Shown piece after piece: positions 1 to 6,858 of a stretch of 9,147 nt of DNA. A model generated the notes under the pieces. It made no database searches, was not told where the DNA came from, and saw only the letters and a program-made list of their open reading frames with translations. The DNA is taken from NCBI GenBank assembly GCA_030831265.1, contig JAURLM010000223.1, positions 1-9,147 on the forward strand, given 5' to 3'. Position numbers and translations under genes: made by a program. This DNA comes from Chloroflexota bacterium. Its GTDB lineage: Bacteria > Chloroflexota > Dehalococcoidia > Lucifugimonadales > Lucifugimonadaceae. Within the stretch, counting starts at the first letter, position 1, and each line of letters begins with the position of its first letter.

Positions 1-308
1 ATGTCCATCCTCACGCCGGTAGGTGGGAACTTGAAAAAGCCGGAACAGCCAGTGTGGGTTCCTCGCAGCCGGGTGCGGATAACGAGGGAGTCTGTGTCGA
101 TATATGCCTGCTCCAGCGGACGTTCCAGGTCCGGGAAGTCCCGTCGAATGGCCGTGATGAACTCACCCCACGGTTGACCCGTACCGGCTGCGTGCGTGGC
201 CTCTGGAGGGAAAATCTGATCGGCTATCATCACGTCGCCTGTAGACCACAACTCGCAGTAGAGCCGTGCCAGTCGGGAAGCTGTTTTGCGGTCGGTTTCC
301 TTCGCCAT
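1..308 (-). CDS. SnoaL-like (NTF2-fold) polyketide cyclase family protein, 3' end outside window
   Basis: I translated this directly; 102 codons run without a stop from an ATG at 308 to the left edge, so the C-terminus is missing. Start choice: AGGAG lies 8 nt before the ATG. Residues 12-20 (RLARLYCEL) and 21-25 (WSTGD) look like the first helix of SnoaL-like proteins. Residues 50-60 (FITAIRRDFPD) match the usual 'ralr.aFPD' helix. Residues 76-101 carry the strand signature V-I-R-T-R-L-R-G-T-H-T-G followed by PPTG, as in the SnoaL-like polyketide cyclase / ester cyclase family (PF07366 type). Family members are small alpha+beta cone-fold proteins of about 130-150 residues. A few catalyse ring closure in polyketide synthesis, but most are of unknown function, so no substrate is claimed. 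No signal peptide is seen, so it is probably cytoplasmic. It lies 146 bp downstream of the methyltransferase gene on the same strand and may have its own promoter. Confidence 0.85.
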   Translation of the reverse strand, partial: MAKETDRKTASRLARLYCELWSTGDVMIADQIFPPEATHAAGTGQPWGEFITAIRRDFPDLERPLEQAYIDTDSLVIRTRLRGTHTGCSGFFKFPPTGVRMD

Positions 309-372
309 TGGGGCTGCTCCTGTACAAGGGTGTCATGCCACTACGGATGAACAGCAGGGAACTCCCGGTTTG

Positions 373-397
373 TGTTCACGCGTTAAACCCTGTTCAC
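373..397. repeat. Two direct TGTTCAC copies, 18-bp period, upstream of the SnoaL-like gene
   Basis: TGTTCAC occurs at 373-379 and again at 391-397, separated by 11 bp, within the 146-bp gap between the methyltransferase stop and the SnoaL-like start. Such spacing would put two half-sites on nearly the same helix face, so a regulator site is possible. The repeat is short and chance cannot be excluded. I see no convincing -35/-10 pair and no hairpin with a T-run in the rest of the gap. Confidence 0.25.
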
Positions 398-454
398 ATC
401 ATGCCGGGTTCCACTGCGACTGTGATGCCGTGTGCCTGCATTTTGTGTGAGCGA

Positions 455-1225
455 CTAGCGGTTAAGCTTGCAGCCCACGGCTGCATATACGGCATGAGGG
501 ATTGGCAGCAACTCTTCGGCTGAAAAAGCATCAAGGGCCCTGGCAAGTTCAGCGTCGAATGCTGCCACCTCGACGGGTTCCAGAGATGCCCCTATTCCCG
601 CGCTGGCGCGTATCCGACCTCTCAATGCCGTCTTCGAATACACCGTATTTACCCGGCGAGAGTCGCTCCGTGTCCTCTCGAAACCACCCGCTTTGAGGTC
701 TACGAGAAACTCCGGGTGTTGCCCGTCGCCTCCCCCCATACTCCATGCAGGGTTGTGCTGCTTTATCAGGCGCTCTGTCAGCTCAACTACGTTGCCGGGT
801 TCTGGTATCCAGTCGAATGAGCAGATGGCGAGGATTCCGCCGGGTCGCAGGATGCGTTGTGCTTCCGCCAGTGCAGGGTCATGCTCGAACCACCACCAGC
901 TCTGGCCCGACGTTACGAGATCAAACGAGCCGGATTCGAGCCCGGTCTTTTCAGCAGACGTGTTCAGGTAGTGCGTCGACACACCCCATTCCATGTCGAG
1001 TCGTGCCGCTTCGTGGGTCATTGCGCTTGATGGGTCGATGGCGGTGACCGATGCCCCGCGCCGCGCCATGCCTCTTGCAAGCGTGCCTGTCCCGGTCCCA
1101 AGATCCACGGCTTTTGCTCCGCTGAACCTGACACCGAGTTCTGTCAGCAGCTCATACAGATCTTCTGGGAAGCCTTGCCTGTACGTCGAATAATCGGATG
1201 CTGTGCGGCCAAAATCCGGGTTCAT
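455..1225 (-). CDS. Class I SAM-dependent methyltransferase (Methyltransf_11 type)
   Basis: The 256-residue product has the Rossmann methyltransferase layout. A lead helix (FGRTASDYSTYRQGFP, residues 5-20) precedes motif I VDLGTGTGTLA (40-50). The acidic end of strand 2 is at D64 (TAIDPSSAM). Strand 4 region FDLVTSGQSWWWFEH is at 101-115, and LRPGG at 126-130 is the usual post-IV helix-turn. These give SAM binding; the C-terminal part (about 140-256) that would bind the acceptor shows nothing that names a substrate. The tryptophan-rich segment at 108-113 resembles the 'GQAWHWF' type seen in small-molecule O-methyltransferases of this superfamily. Start choice: the frame is open to 1351, but that would overlap the FGE gene by about 105 bp; ATG at 1225 has AGGGA 6 nt upstream and begins just before the conserved lead helix. 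It starts 20 bp after the FGE stop, so the two are probably co-transcribed. Family is firm, role unknown. Confidence 0.9.
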   Translation of the reverse strand: MNPDFGRTASDYSTYRQGFPEDLYELLTELGVRFSGAKAVDLGTGTGTLARGMARRGASVTAIDPSSAMTHEAARLDMEWGVSTHYLNTSAEKTGLESGSFDLVTSGQSWWWFEHDPALAEAQRILRPGGILAICSFDWIPEPGNVVELTERLIKQHNPAWSMGGGDGQHPEFLVDLKAGGFERTRSDSRRVNTVYSKTALRGRIRASAGIGASLEPVEVAAFDAELARALDAFSAEELLPIPHAVYAAVGCKLNR

Positions 1226-1245
1226 TTTCGTTCCCTGGCCTGTGG

Positions 1246-2244
1246 CTAGATGTCCATCGCCAATCGCAGGCCCATGTTCCCGGTTGATGAGTCTGGAGTT
1301 GATGAAGTCCTTGCCCCAACCCGGTACCGGTTGCAGTACGAATCGTGACACAGGTAAGAGCCGCCTTTGATTACCTTTGCCTGTCCCTGCCGAGGCCCGA
1401 CAGGGTTCACGCGCGTCGTCTTGCGTTCATTGGTGTGATACGTGGCTGACCACCAGTCTGAGCACCATTCCCATACGTTGCCAGCGACATCGAACAGGCC
1501 GTATCCGTTGGTAGGGAACGAACCGACCGGAGCTGTGCCGTGGAAGCCATCCTCTTCGGTGTTCTCATCCGGAAAATTGCCTTGCCAGATGTTGCACATG
1601 TGCCTGCCTTCGGGCATAAGCTCTTCGCCCCATGAGAACGTGGCCCCGATAAGACCTCCGCGGGCAGCGAACTCCCACTCAGCCTCAGTGGGCAGACGCA
1701 TACCGGCCCATTCAGCGAATGCAGTGGCGTCGTTCCATGAGATGTGAACCGCAGGGTTGTCCGGCACGTCCTGCCAGTTTGAACCGGGGCCGTGCGGGTG
1801 TTGCCAGTCTGCCCCGTGTACCTGCCACCACCACGGTGCTGCTTGTACGGCAGACGTCACCTTTGTGCGATTCTCTTCCGAGACGAAATGGTGAAATACG
1901 AAGGACCAGCCGAATTTTTCAGCTTCGGTGGCGTATCCAGTGTCCTGTGCAAATACAGCGAACTGTCGATTCGTCACTTCGTGGGTGGCGATGGCAAAGG
2001 GCGACACTGTTACTTCACGGACCGGGCCTTCACCATCTGCTGGAAAACGCCTGTTCGTCGTTCCCATCAAATAGGCGCCACCATCGAGCGACACCGTCGC
2101 TGTGCGAAGTTCTGATTTCATCTTCACGGCACTCGAAGCGTCGCCGACGGGTAGGTTCCGAGAAGTTGCGAACGTGGCTGACTGGGTGCTTTCCGCAGAT
2201 GAGCGGTCTGGTGTGCAGCAGGAGCAGGTTTGTTCGTTGGTCAT
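1246..2244 (-). CDS. Formylglycine-generating enzyme (FGE/SUMF1 family)
   Basis: The 332-residue product has a full FGE-sulfatase domain from about residue 48 to the end. FGE oxidises the cysteine of a C-x-P-x-R motif in type I sulfatases to formylglycine, using O2 and Cu(I). The two copper-binding catalytic cysteines are present as C299 and C304 in KGGSYLCHDSYCNRYR (293-308), matching human Cys336/Cys341. Other segments shared with human and Streptomyces FGE include AEKFG (108-112), APWWW (136-140), HISWNDA (167-173), RLPTEAEWE (183-191), CNIWQG (217-222), GNVWEWCSDWW (255-265) and TPDSS (316-320). This argues for a true FGE rather than one of the many SUMF-domain proteins lacking these cysteines. 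The N-terminal C-S-C-C-T-P-D-R (7-14) aligns with human C50-G-C52-G-T-P-Q-R and supports the ATG at 2244, although no Shine-Dalgarno sequence is visible. There is no signal peptide, so it is likely cytosolic. No sulfatase is nearby. The methyltransferase gene follows at 20 bp. Confidence 0.95.
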   Translation of the reverse strand: MTNEQTCSCCTPDRSSAESTQSATFATSRNLPVGDASSAVKMKSELRTATVSLDGGAYLMGTTNRRFPADGEGPVREVTVSPFAIATHEVTNRQFAVFAQDTGYATEAEKFGWSFVFHHFVSEENRTKVTSAVQAAPWWWQVHGADWQHPHGPGSNWQDVPDNPAVHISWNDATAFAEWAGMRLPTEAEWEFAARGGLIGATFSWGEELMPEGRHMCNIWQGNFPDENTEEDGFHGTAPVGSFPTNGYGLFDVAGNVWEWCSDWWSATYHTNERKTTRVNPVGPRQGQAKVIKGGSYLCHDSYCNRYRVGARTSSTPDSSTGNMGLRLAMDI

Positions 2245-2288
2245 GGCTGTTTGATTGACTGTGTCTTGTGATTTTGCAGATTGGTCAG

Positions 2289-2317
2289 ACCATACTGGTA
2301 CAGGGTTCGTGGCACAA
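2289..2317 (-). promoter_or_regulatory. Weak candidate promoter for the FGE-methyltransferase pair
   Basis: In the 75-bp gap before the FGE gene, the minus strand reads TTGTGC, 17 bp, TATGGT. The -35 matches the sigma-70 consensus at 3 of 6 positions and the -10 at 4 of 6, with ideal spacing, and the start codon would lie about 45 nt downstream of the -10. This is only a pattern match, and read-through from the MFS genes is equally possible because no terminator is seen in the gap. Confidence 0.22.
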
Positions 2318-2319
2318 AA

Positions 2320-3567
2320 CTATTTTTCGAAGCGCTTGCCTATGGCGCGCTCAGCTACATCGTCACGCAATCCCGTTACCTGTCGCTGGGTCAGCGCAAT
2401 CAAGCCGATTAATGTCACCACGACTACCGGCCCAAGCGCTATGCCCCAGCGTACGCCGAAAAAGTCGCTCATCGTGCCCGCCCAGAGACCGCCAAGGATC
2501 GCAAGGCTCTGGTTGACGGCGTAAATGCCCATCACCCGCCCGCGTAGTTCGTCGGGAACTCTCAGTTGGAGTGCGGTCATTGAACTGATCATGAACATGC
2601 CGTTGCCGAAATGTCCAATGGCTACGAGCGGCAGCACCAGTGCATAAGACTGTACGTGGGCAGCTACGAAGATGAGGGACGAAAAGACGAGTGCCGCGCC
2701 AAGGATCATCCAGCCGAGTCGCCGTCCAGGCCTGACCCTACCCGCCACGATGATTCCGCTTAGTGCTCCAATTCCAGCGGCAGAGAACGTGAATCCGACC
2801 TGCCTGTCACCTCCACCGAACTCATTGACGAACGCGGGGAGTATCTGGATGTAGCCGAACACAAACAGCATGCTTGCGAAGTTGAGGCCGATGATGACGG
2901 CGAATATGCGGGTATGGATGATGTAAGAGATTCCTGCCCTGAAATCTGCAAACACGTTGCGCGCTTCATCGAACACAGGCTTGCGTGCTGGTAGAAGCCA
3001 TGTCGAGATGGTCATCGCCCCGTATCCGGCAGCGGCGACAAAGAACCCGGTTGCCGTACCGAAGCCTGCGATGAGCAGTCCGCCGATAGTCGGCATAACC
3101 ACTGAAGCCGAAGCCATCATCGCTCCGTTCAGATTGACCGCACTCTTGGTGGCCCGTGGCGGGACGAGTGTCGGGAAATAGGCCTGCCGCGTCGGGTTGT
3201 CGAACCCGATGGCAATCCCTGAAAAGACGGACAAAACGAACACATGCCATACGTGGATTAGGCCAGTGGAAATCAGCACCGCAAGTGTAGCGAGCATGGC
3301 TGTCGTGGCGACCGCTGTGAGCCGTAACAGCAAGCGGGTTTCCAGCCGGTCTGCCAGCACTCCGCCGAACAGGTTAAACAGGATGGTTGGGATGGCGTTG
3401 GCTGCTGCGACATAGCCGAGAGACAACGTGGATCCGGTGAGGTCGTAAACGAGTATCGACAGAGCGACAACGTTCAGTCGTTGGCCAAGGAAGGCTGCAT
3501 ATGAGCCGAACCAGTAGATACGGTATTCGCGATATGCGAATGCCTTTGTTGAGGCCGGTGCGTTCAC
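2320..3567 (-). CDS. MFS transporter, EntS/DHA3-like (second of tandem pair)
   Basis: The 415-residue protein is hydrophobic along its length, with segments consistent with 12 membrane helices, and is an inner-membrane secondary transporter, probably a proton-coupled exporter. The loop 2-3 MFS motif is visible as GGVLADRLETR (68-78). FDNPTRQAYFPTLV (122-135) and LRVPDELRGRVMGIY (335-349) are typical of the enterobactin-exporter-like MFS_3/DHA3 group. The short charged tail (398-415) is soluble. The substrate cannot be told from sequence. It starts at GTG 3567, 32 bp after the stop of the neighbouring MFS gene; no good Shine-Dalgarno sequence is visible, so translation may depend on coupling. 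It shares ISSMTALQLRVP..LRGRVMGIY with that neighbour (residues 327-349 here), and a 19-bp identical DNA stretch, so the two are likely tandem duplicates that have diverged widely elsewhere. Confidence 0.9.
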   Translation of the reverse strand: MNAPASTKAFAYREYRIYWFGSYAAFLGQRLNVVALSILVYDLTGSTLSLGYVAAANAIPTILFNLFGGVLADRLETRLLLRLTAVATTAMLATLAVLISTGLIHVWHVFVLSVFSGIAIGFDNPTRQAYFPTLVPPRATKSAVNLNGAMMASASVVMPTIGGLLIAGFGTATGFFVAAAGYGAMTISTWLLPARKPVFDEARNVFADFRAGISYIIHTRIFAVIIGLNFASMLFVFGYIQILPAFVNEFGGGDRQVGFTFSAAGIGALSGIIVAGRVRPGRRLGWMILGAALVFSSLIFVAAHVQSYALVLPLVAIGHFGNGMFMISSMTALQLRVPDELRGRVMGIYAVNQSLAILGGLWAGTMSDFFGVRWGIALGPVVVVTLIGLIALTQRQVTGLRDDVAERAIGKRFEK

Positions 3568-3599
3568 TGGCGGTGCCGTAACTTCGGTGATGTTTGCAC

Positions 3600-4898
3600 T
3601 CAGGATGTGCGACCTGTCGCTGCTTCTTCTTCCGCTGCTTCCAACTCCACCCCACTCAAATTGCGAACCTCACGCTGGGTGATGAAAACGAATATTGCGA
3701 TGAGACTCAACACTGCTGCGGAGATGAGCACCGCCCATCGTTCGTCCAGCACTTCTGCCACGCCGCCACCCAACATCCCGCCAAGCGGAATCAGGCTGAA
3801 TGTGATTGTGTAGATGCCCATCACCCGGCCTCGTAACTGGGCGGGGACTCTAAGTTGCAACGCGGTCATTGAACTGATCAGGAAGACCGAATTTGCGATG
3901 CCGACGAAATACATCATCACAAGTGCCGCTGCATAGCTGGGCGCAAACGCGAAACCGGCCACGAACAGGCTGAACAGAAAGGTTCCGGCGATCATGACCT
4001 TGCCGATGTGACGGCTGCGCTGGCGTCTGCCAATGAGGACAGTGCCGCTGACCGCTCCGATTCCGAGCATCATGAACAGGTATCCGAGACCGTCTGAGTC
4101 AACCCCATGCCTCAATGCGAACAGTGGCATCAACTGGAGGTACTGCATACCGAAGAACATGTTGGCGAACGTCAACGGAATGATGACGGCGAACAACTTG
4201 TTGCTGGTGATGAAACCGATGCCTTCGTTCAGTTCGTGTATCACCTTCCGCCTGGTAGTCGGTTTCGTGTGCTCCACCGCAAGACTGAGAATGACCACGA
4301 ACATTGTCATCCACCCGATCGCACCGGCGAAGAAGACCGATTCCGTGCCGAGGTACTTGATCGCAAACCCTCCAACCGTCGGCGTGACGATTCTGCTGAA
4401 CTGCCACATCACAGAATTGAGGGCTACCGCGCTCATCATGTGCTTGCGGGAGATGAGCAGCGGGAAAAACGAGGAACGTACGGGGCCGTCAAAGCCCTGG
4501 AAAAATCCCTGTGCGGCTGCAATGGCTACGATGTGCCATATCTGCACTTTTTCGGTAACCACCAGAACGGCAAGCAGCGTCATCAGGGCGGCGGTCGCAC
4601 CGGATATCACCATCATGATCACGCGTCGGTCTATCCGGTCCGCGAGGACGCCACCGAACAGGTTCACGAATATCGTCGGAACCGCAATGGCTCCGCCCAG
4701 GTATCCGAGAGTCTTTGCCGAGCCGCCGAGGTCTGTGGCTATAAGCCAGCCCATGCCGAGTTGCGCCACTTGGATGGCGCCGACTGACGCGAGTGAACCC
4801 AGCCAGTAGCGAAGGTATTTTAGTTCGCTAAAGGCACCGGCGGACTCGGTTACTCTTTGCCGAAAAGTGAGGCTTTGCGCGTTAGTTGGTGATGACAT
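3600..4898 (-). CDS. MFS transporter, EntS/DHA3-like (first of tandem pair)
   Basis: The 432-residue protein is a 12-helix-type MFS permease in the inner membrane. Motif A is GGVLADRIDRR (82-92). FDGPVRSSFFPLL (136-148) and LRVPAQLRGRVMGIY (349-363) place it in the same DHA3/EntS-like group as the next gene. The C-terminal tail (413-432) is soluble and acidic (ELEAAEEEA). Start choice: the frame is open to a TTG at 4952, but the ATG at 4898 has AGGG 5 nt upstream and gives a usual-length N-terminus. It lies 82 bp after the glmS stop. In that gap the minus strand has TTGTCC and TATACA only 15 bp apart, a poor promoter at best, and no terminator is visible, so partial read-through from glmS is possible. 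Substrate unknown; drug, siderophore or metabolite export are the family's usual roles. Confidence 0.92.
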   Translation of the reverse strand: MSSPTNAQSLTFRQRVTESAGAFSELKYLRYWLGSLASVGAIQVAQLGMGWLIATDLGGSAKTLGYLGGAIAVPTIFVNLFGGVLADRIDRRVIMMVISGATAALMTLLAVLVVTEKVQIWHIVAIAAAQGFFQGFDGPVRSSFFPLLISRKHMMSAVALNSVMWQFSRIVTPTVGGFAIKYLGTESVFFAGAIGWMTMFVVILSLAVEHTKPTTRRKVIHELNEGIGFITSNKLFAVIIPLTFANMFFGMQYLQLMPLFALRHGVDSDGLGYLFMMLGIGAVSGTVLIGRRQRSRHIGKVMIAGTFLFSLFVAGFAFAPSYAAALVMMYFVGIANSVFLISSMTALQLRVPAQLRGRVMGIYTITFSLIPLGGMLGGGVAEVLDERWAVLISAAVLSLIAIFVFITQREVRNLSGVELEAAEEEAATGRTS

Positions 4899-4903
4899 GA
4901 GTG

Positions 4904-4907
4904 CCCT
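4904..4907 (-). promoter_or_regulatory. Ribosome binding site deciding the MFS start at 4898
   Basis: AGGG on the minus strand lies 5 nt before the ATG at 4898. The upstream in-frame TTG at 4952 is the competing start and would place this Shine-Dalgarno sequence inside the coding region. Confidence 0.55.
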
Positions 4908-4980
4908 AGTTTGCGCCTGTCGCGCTGTATACGGAAGCGCGGCGAAGGACAAATAACGTTAGCGCAGTTCAGGTGGAAAA

Positions 4981-6834
4981 CTATTCGACTGTCACGGTCT
5001 TGGCCAGGTTACGGGGCTTGTCGGGGTCAAGCCCGAGCGCGATGGACGTGTAGTAGGCCAGCAGTTGCATGGGTATCAGGTTCAGTACCGGCTGGAAGAG
5101 CGGGTGGGTCTTAGGGACGTACAGTATATCGTCGGTCAGCGACGCCATCACGTCATCACCGTCGGTCGTGACGGCGATCACACGCCCTCCGCGGCTCTTG
5201 ACCTCGTTAACGTTGCTGATCATCTTCTCGAACATAGCGTCGTGAGGTGCGAGAGCGATAGTCGGCATATCCTTGCTGATCAGGGCGTTCACGCCGTGCT
5301 TCATCTCGCCGGCTGCGTATCCTTCGGCGTGAATGTAGGCGATTTCCTTCATCTTCAAAGCGCCTTCGAGTGCGATGGGGAATTGCGCACCGCGGCCGAG
5401 ATAAAGCAGGTGCTTGTAGGCGGCAAGGTCATCAGCGAGCTTACGGATTGGCTGGTCGCGTTCAATAGCGGTTCCGACAAGCGCTGGTAGACCGGCGAGC
5501 GCCTTCGCCAGGTGTGCTTCATCGCCCGTGGAAAGGTGTCCGCGAAGTGATGCTATCTTAGCCGCCATCAGCGTCAGCGTGACCATTGTGGCTGTCATAG
5601 TCTTGGTGGCAGCGACGCCAATCTCTTGCCCGCAGCGCACCGGCAATGTGACCTCGGCCAGTCGAGTTGCCTGTGTGCCTTCCGCCTCAACCGCTGTCAC
5701 CAGTCGGCTGCCGCTGTCTCTTGCCAATTCCATTGCTGCCAGCGTGTCTGCGGTTTCTCCTGACTGGGTTACGGAGACGACGAGTGTCCTGCTCTCCAGC
5801 ACCGGGTTGCGATACCTGAACTCGGAAGCGTTTTCGGCATGTGCCGGGATCCGGGCAAGGGATTCCAGGGCAGATGCACCGATCATGGCCGCGTGTAGAG
5901 ATGTGCCCATTCCAATGAACACAGCACGGTCGATGGACTCAACATCCTGTTTGGTCAGGGTGAATTCGGGGAGTGCAATCTTTCCGGAAGCGAGATCTAC
6001 CCGCTGGCGGATAGCTCCGGTCACGCTGTCTGGTTGTTCCGCCATCTCTTTGGCCATGAAATGTGGGTACCGGCCTTTGGCCGCCATGTCAGCGTTTCGA
6101 GAGCTTGTTATGAATTCAATGGCGATAGGTTGTCCATCGAGTGTCGTCAACTTAAATTCCGACGGCGTAATTGAGGCGACCTGGCCGCTTTCGAGGTAGC
6201 AGACGCGGTTCGTGTGTGGCAACAGGGCGACTATGTCTGATGCGACCATGTATGAATCGTTGGCGGCACCGATGACTATGCCTCCAGCGTTGCCAAGCCG
6301 CGCTGCGACAAGCTTGTCTGGTTCTGAGACTGAGGTGGCTACGATCGCAGCCGCACCTTCGACAAGTTTCATTGCCCTGCAAACGGCCTTTGTAAGGTCA
6401 CAACCGTTGTCTATCTCCCTTGCGATGAGATGAGCTATGACTTCCGAGTCGGTTTCAGATTGAAATTGGAAACCGGCCTGTTTGAGTTCGGCTTTTAGTG
6501 AGAGATAGTTTTCGACAATGCCGTTGTGTACGACTGCGACTGTTCCGCTATGACTGGCATGCGGGTGGGAGTTGCGTTCTGCAACCTCGCCGTGCGTGGC
6601 CCAGCGGGTGTGTGCAATACCCGTTGTCCCCGTGAGGTTCATTTCGTCAATTGCGGCTGCGAGTCGGGCGACACTGTCGGTTCCGCCTGCTCGGCGCGTG
6701 AGTGAAATTTGTCGCGAGCCGTTCATGACCGCAATTCCTGCGCTGTCATAGCCGCGGTATTCCAGGAGTTTTAGCCCGCCAACAAGAAGTGGCGCAGCAT
6801 GTTCACTGCCGGTGTATCCGAATATTCCGCACAA
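4981..6834 (-). CDS. glmS: Glutamine--fructose-6-phosphate aminotransferase (isomerizing), GlmS
   Basis: It makes glucosamine-6-phosphate from fructose-6-phosphate and glutamine, the first step to UDP-GlcNAc for peptidoglycan or other envelope glycans; it is cytosolic. The 617-residue length is usual. The N-terminal glutaminase domain (about 2-240) has the nucleophile Cys2 (MCGIFGY), EYRGYDSAG (25-33), HTRWATHG (75-82), VHNGIVEN (102-109) and SETDSEV (126-132). Two SIS domains follow: GMGTS (308-312), SVTQSGETADTLA (354-366) and EIGVAATK (404-411), then GRGAQFPIALEGALKMKE (480-497), KHG (512-514) and the C-terminal PRNLAKTVTVE (607-617), containing the lysine of the sugar site. The start codon is TTG at 6834: Cys must be residue 2, and GAGGGG lies 7 nt upstream. 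It begins 24 bp after the plsC stop, so it is probably in the cmk-plsC operon. No glmS ribozyme fits in that gap. Mild oddities: GMGTS where E. coli has ACGTS, and KHGVNALI where most have KHGPLALI or similar. Confidence 0.97.
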   Translation of the reverse strand: MCGIFGYTGSEHAAPLLVGGLKLLEYRGYDSAGIAVMNGSRQISLTRRAGGTDSVARLAAAIDEMNLTGTTGIAHTRWATHGEVAERNSHPHASHSGTVAVVHNGIVENYLSLKAELKQAGFQFQSETDSEVIAHLIAREIDNGCDLTKAVCRAMKLVEGAAAIVATSVSEPDKLVAARLGNAGGIVIGAANDSYMVASDIVALLPHTNRVCYLESGQVASITPSEFKLTTLDGQPIAIEFITSSRNADMAAKGRYPHFMAKEMAEQPDSVTGAIRQRVDLASGKIALPEFTLTKQDVESIDRAVFIGMGTSLHAAMIGASALESLARIPAHAENASEFRYRNPVLESRTLVVSVTQSGETADTLAAMELARDSGSRLVTAVEAEGTQATRLAEVTLPVRCGQEIGVAATKTMTATMVTLTLMAAKIASLRGHLSTGDEAHLAKALAGLPALVGTAIERDQPIRKLADDLAAYKHLLYLGRGAQFPIALEGALKMKEIAYIHAEGYAAGEMKHGVNALISKDMPTIALAPHDAMFEKMISNVNEVKSRGGRVIAVTTDGDDVMASLTDDILYVPKTHPLFQPVLNLIPMQLLAYYTSIALGLDPDKPRNLAKTVTVE

Positions 6835-6841
6835 AGGACAT

Positions 6842-6847
6842 CCCCTC
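6842..6847 (-). promoter_or_regulatory. Strong ribosome binding site for the TTG start of glmS
   Basis: GAGGGG on the minus strand sits 7 nt before the TTG at 6834. An ATG lies between them but in another frame. The site, with the required Cys at position 2 of GlmS, fixes the unusual start codon. Confidence 0.7.
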
Positions 6848-6858
6848 AGGCTACTGCA

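Noticed and set aside
404..412. Imperfect pairing between GGAACTCCCGG (358-368) and CCGGGTTCC (404-412)
   Set aside because: The arms are mismatched, the loop is about 35 nt and there is no T-run, so neither a terminator nor an attenuator is supported.
469..485. Perfect 7-bp hairpin TGCAGCC-CAC-GGCTGCA as a terminator of the methyltransferase gene
   Set aside because: It lies inside the last codons of the gene and is not followed by a T-run on the minus strand, so it does not fit an intrinsic terminator.
54..523. Two small plus-strand open frames at the left end
   Set aside because: The opposite strand at 1-308 encodes a recognisable SnoaL-like protein and 455 onward encodes the methyltransferase; the plus frames show no family features.
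1226..1351. N-terminal extension of the methyltransferase to 1351
   Set aside because: It would overlap the FGE gene deeply; the ATG at 1225 has a good ribosome binding site and begins next to conserved sequence.
4033..4809. Long plus-strand open frame (258 codons) opposite the first MFS gene
   Set aside because: It is antisense to a clear MFS gene, and its protein has no recognisable domain and biased residues typical of a complementary-strand shadow.
4899..4952. TTG start at 4952 for the first MFS gene
   Set aside because: The ATG at 4898 with AGGG 5 nt upstream is better, and the extra residues show no MFS character.
5528..6199. Plus-strand open frame (223 codons) opposite glmS
   Set aside because: It is fully antisense to conserved glmS coding sequence with low-complexity Ser/Ala/Val content and no motif.
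6835..6858. glmS ribozyme/riboswitch ahead of glmS
   Set aside because: Only 24 bp separate plsC and glmS; the ribozyme needs well over 100 nt and no core elements are seen.
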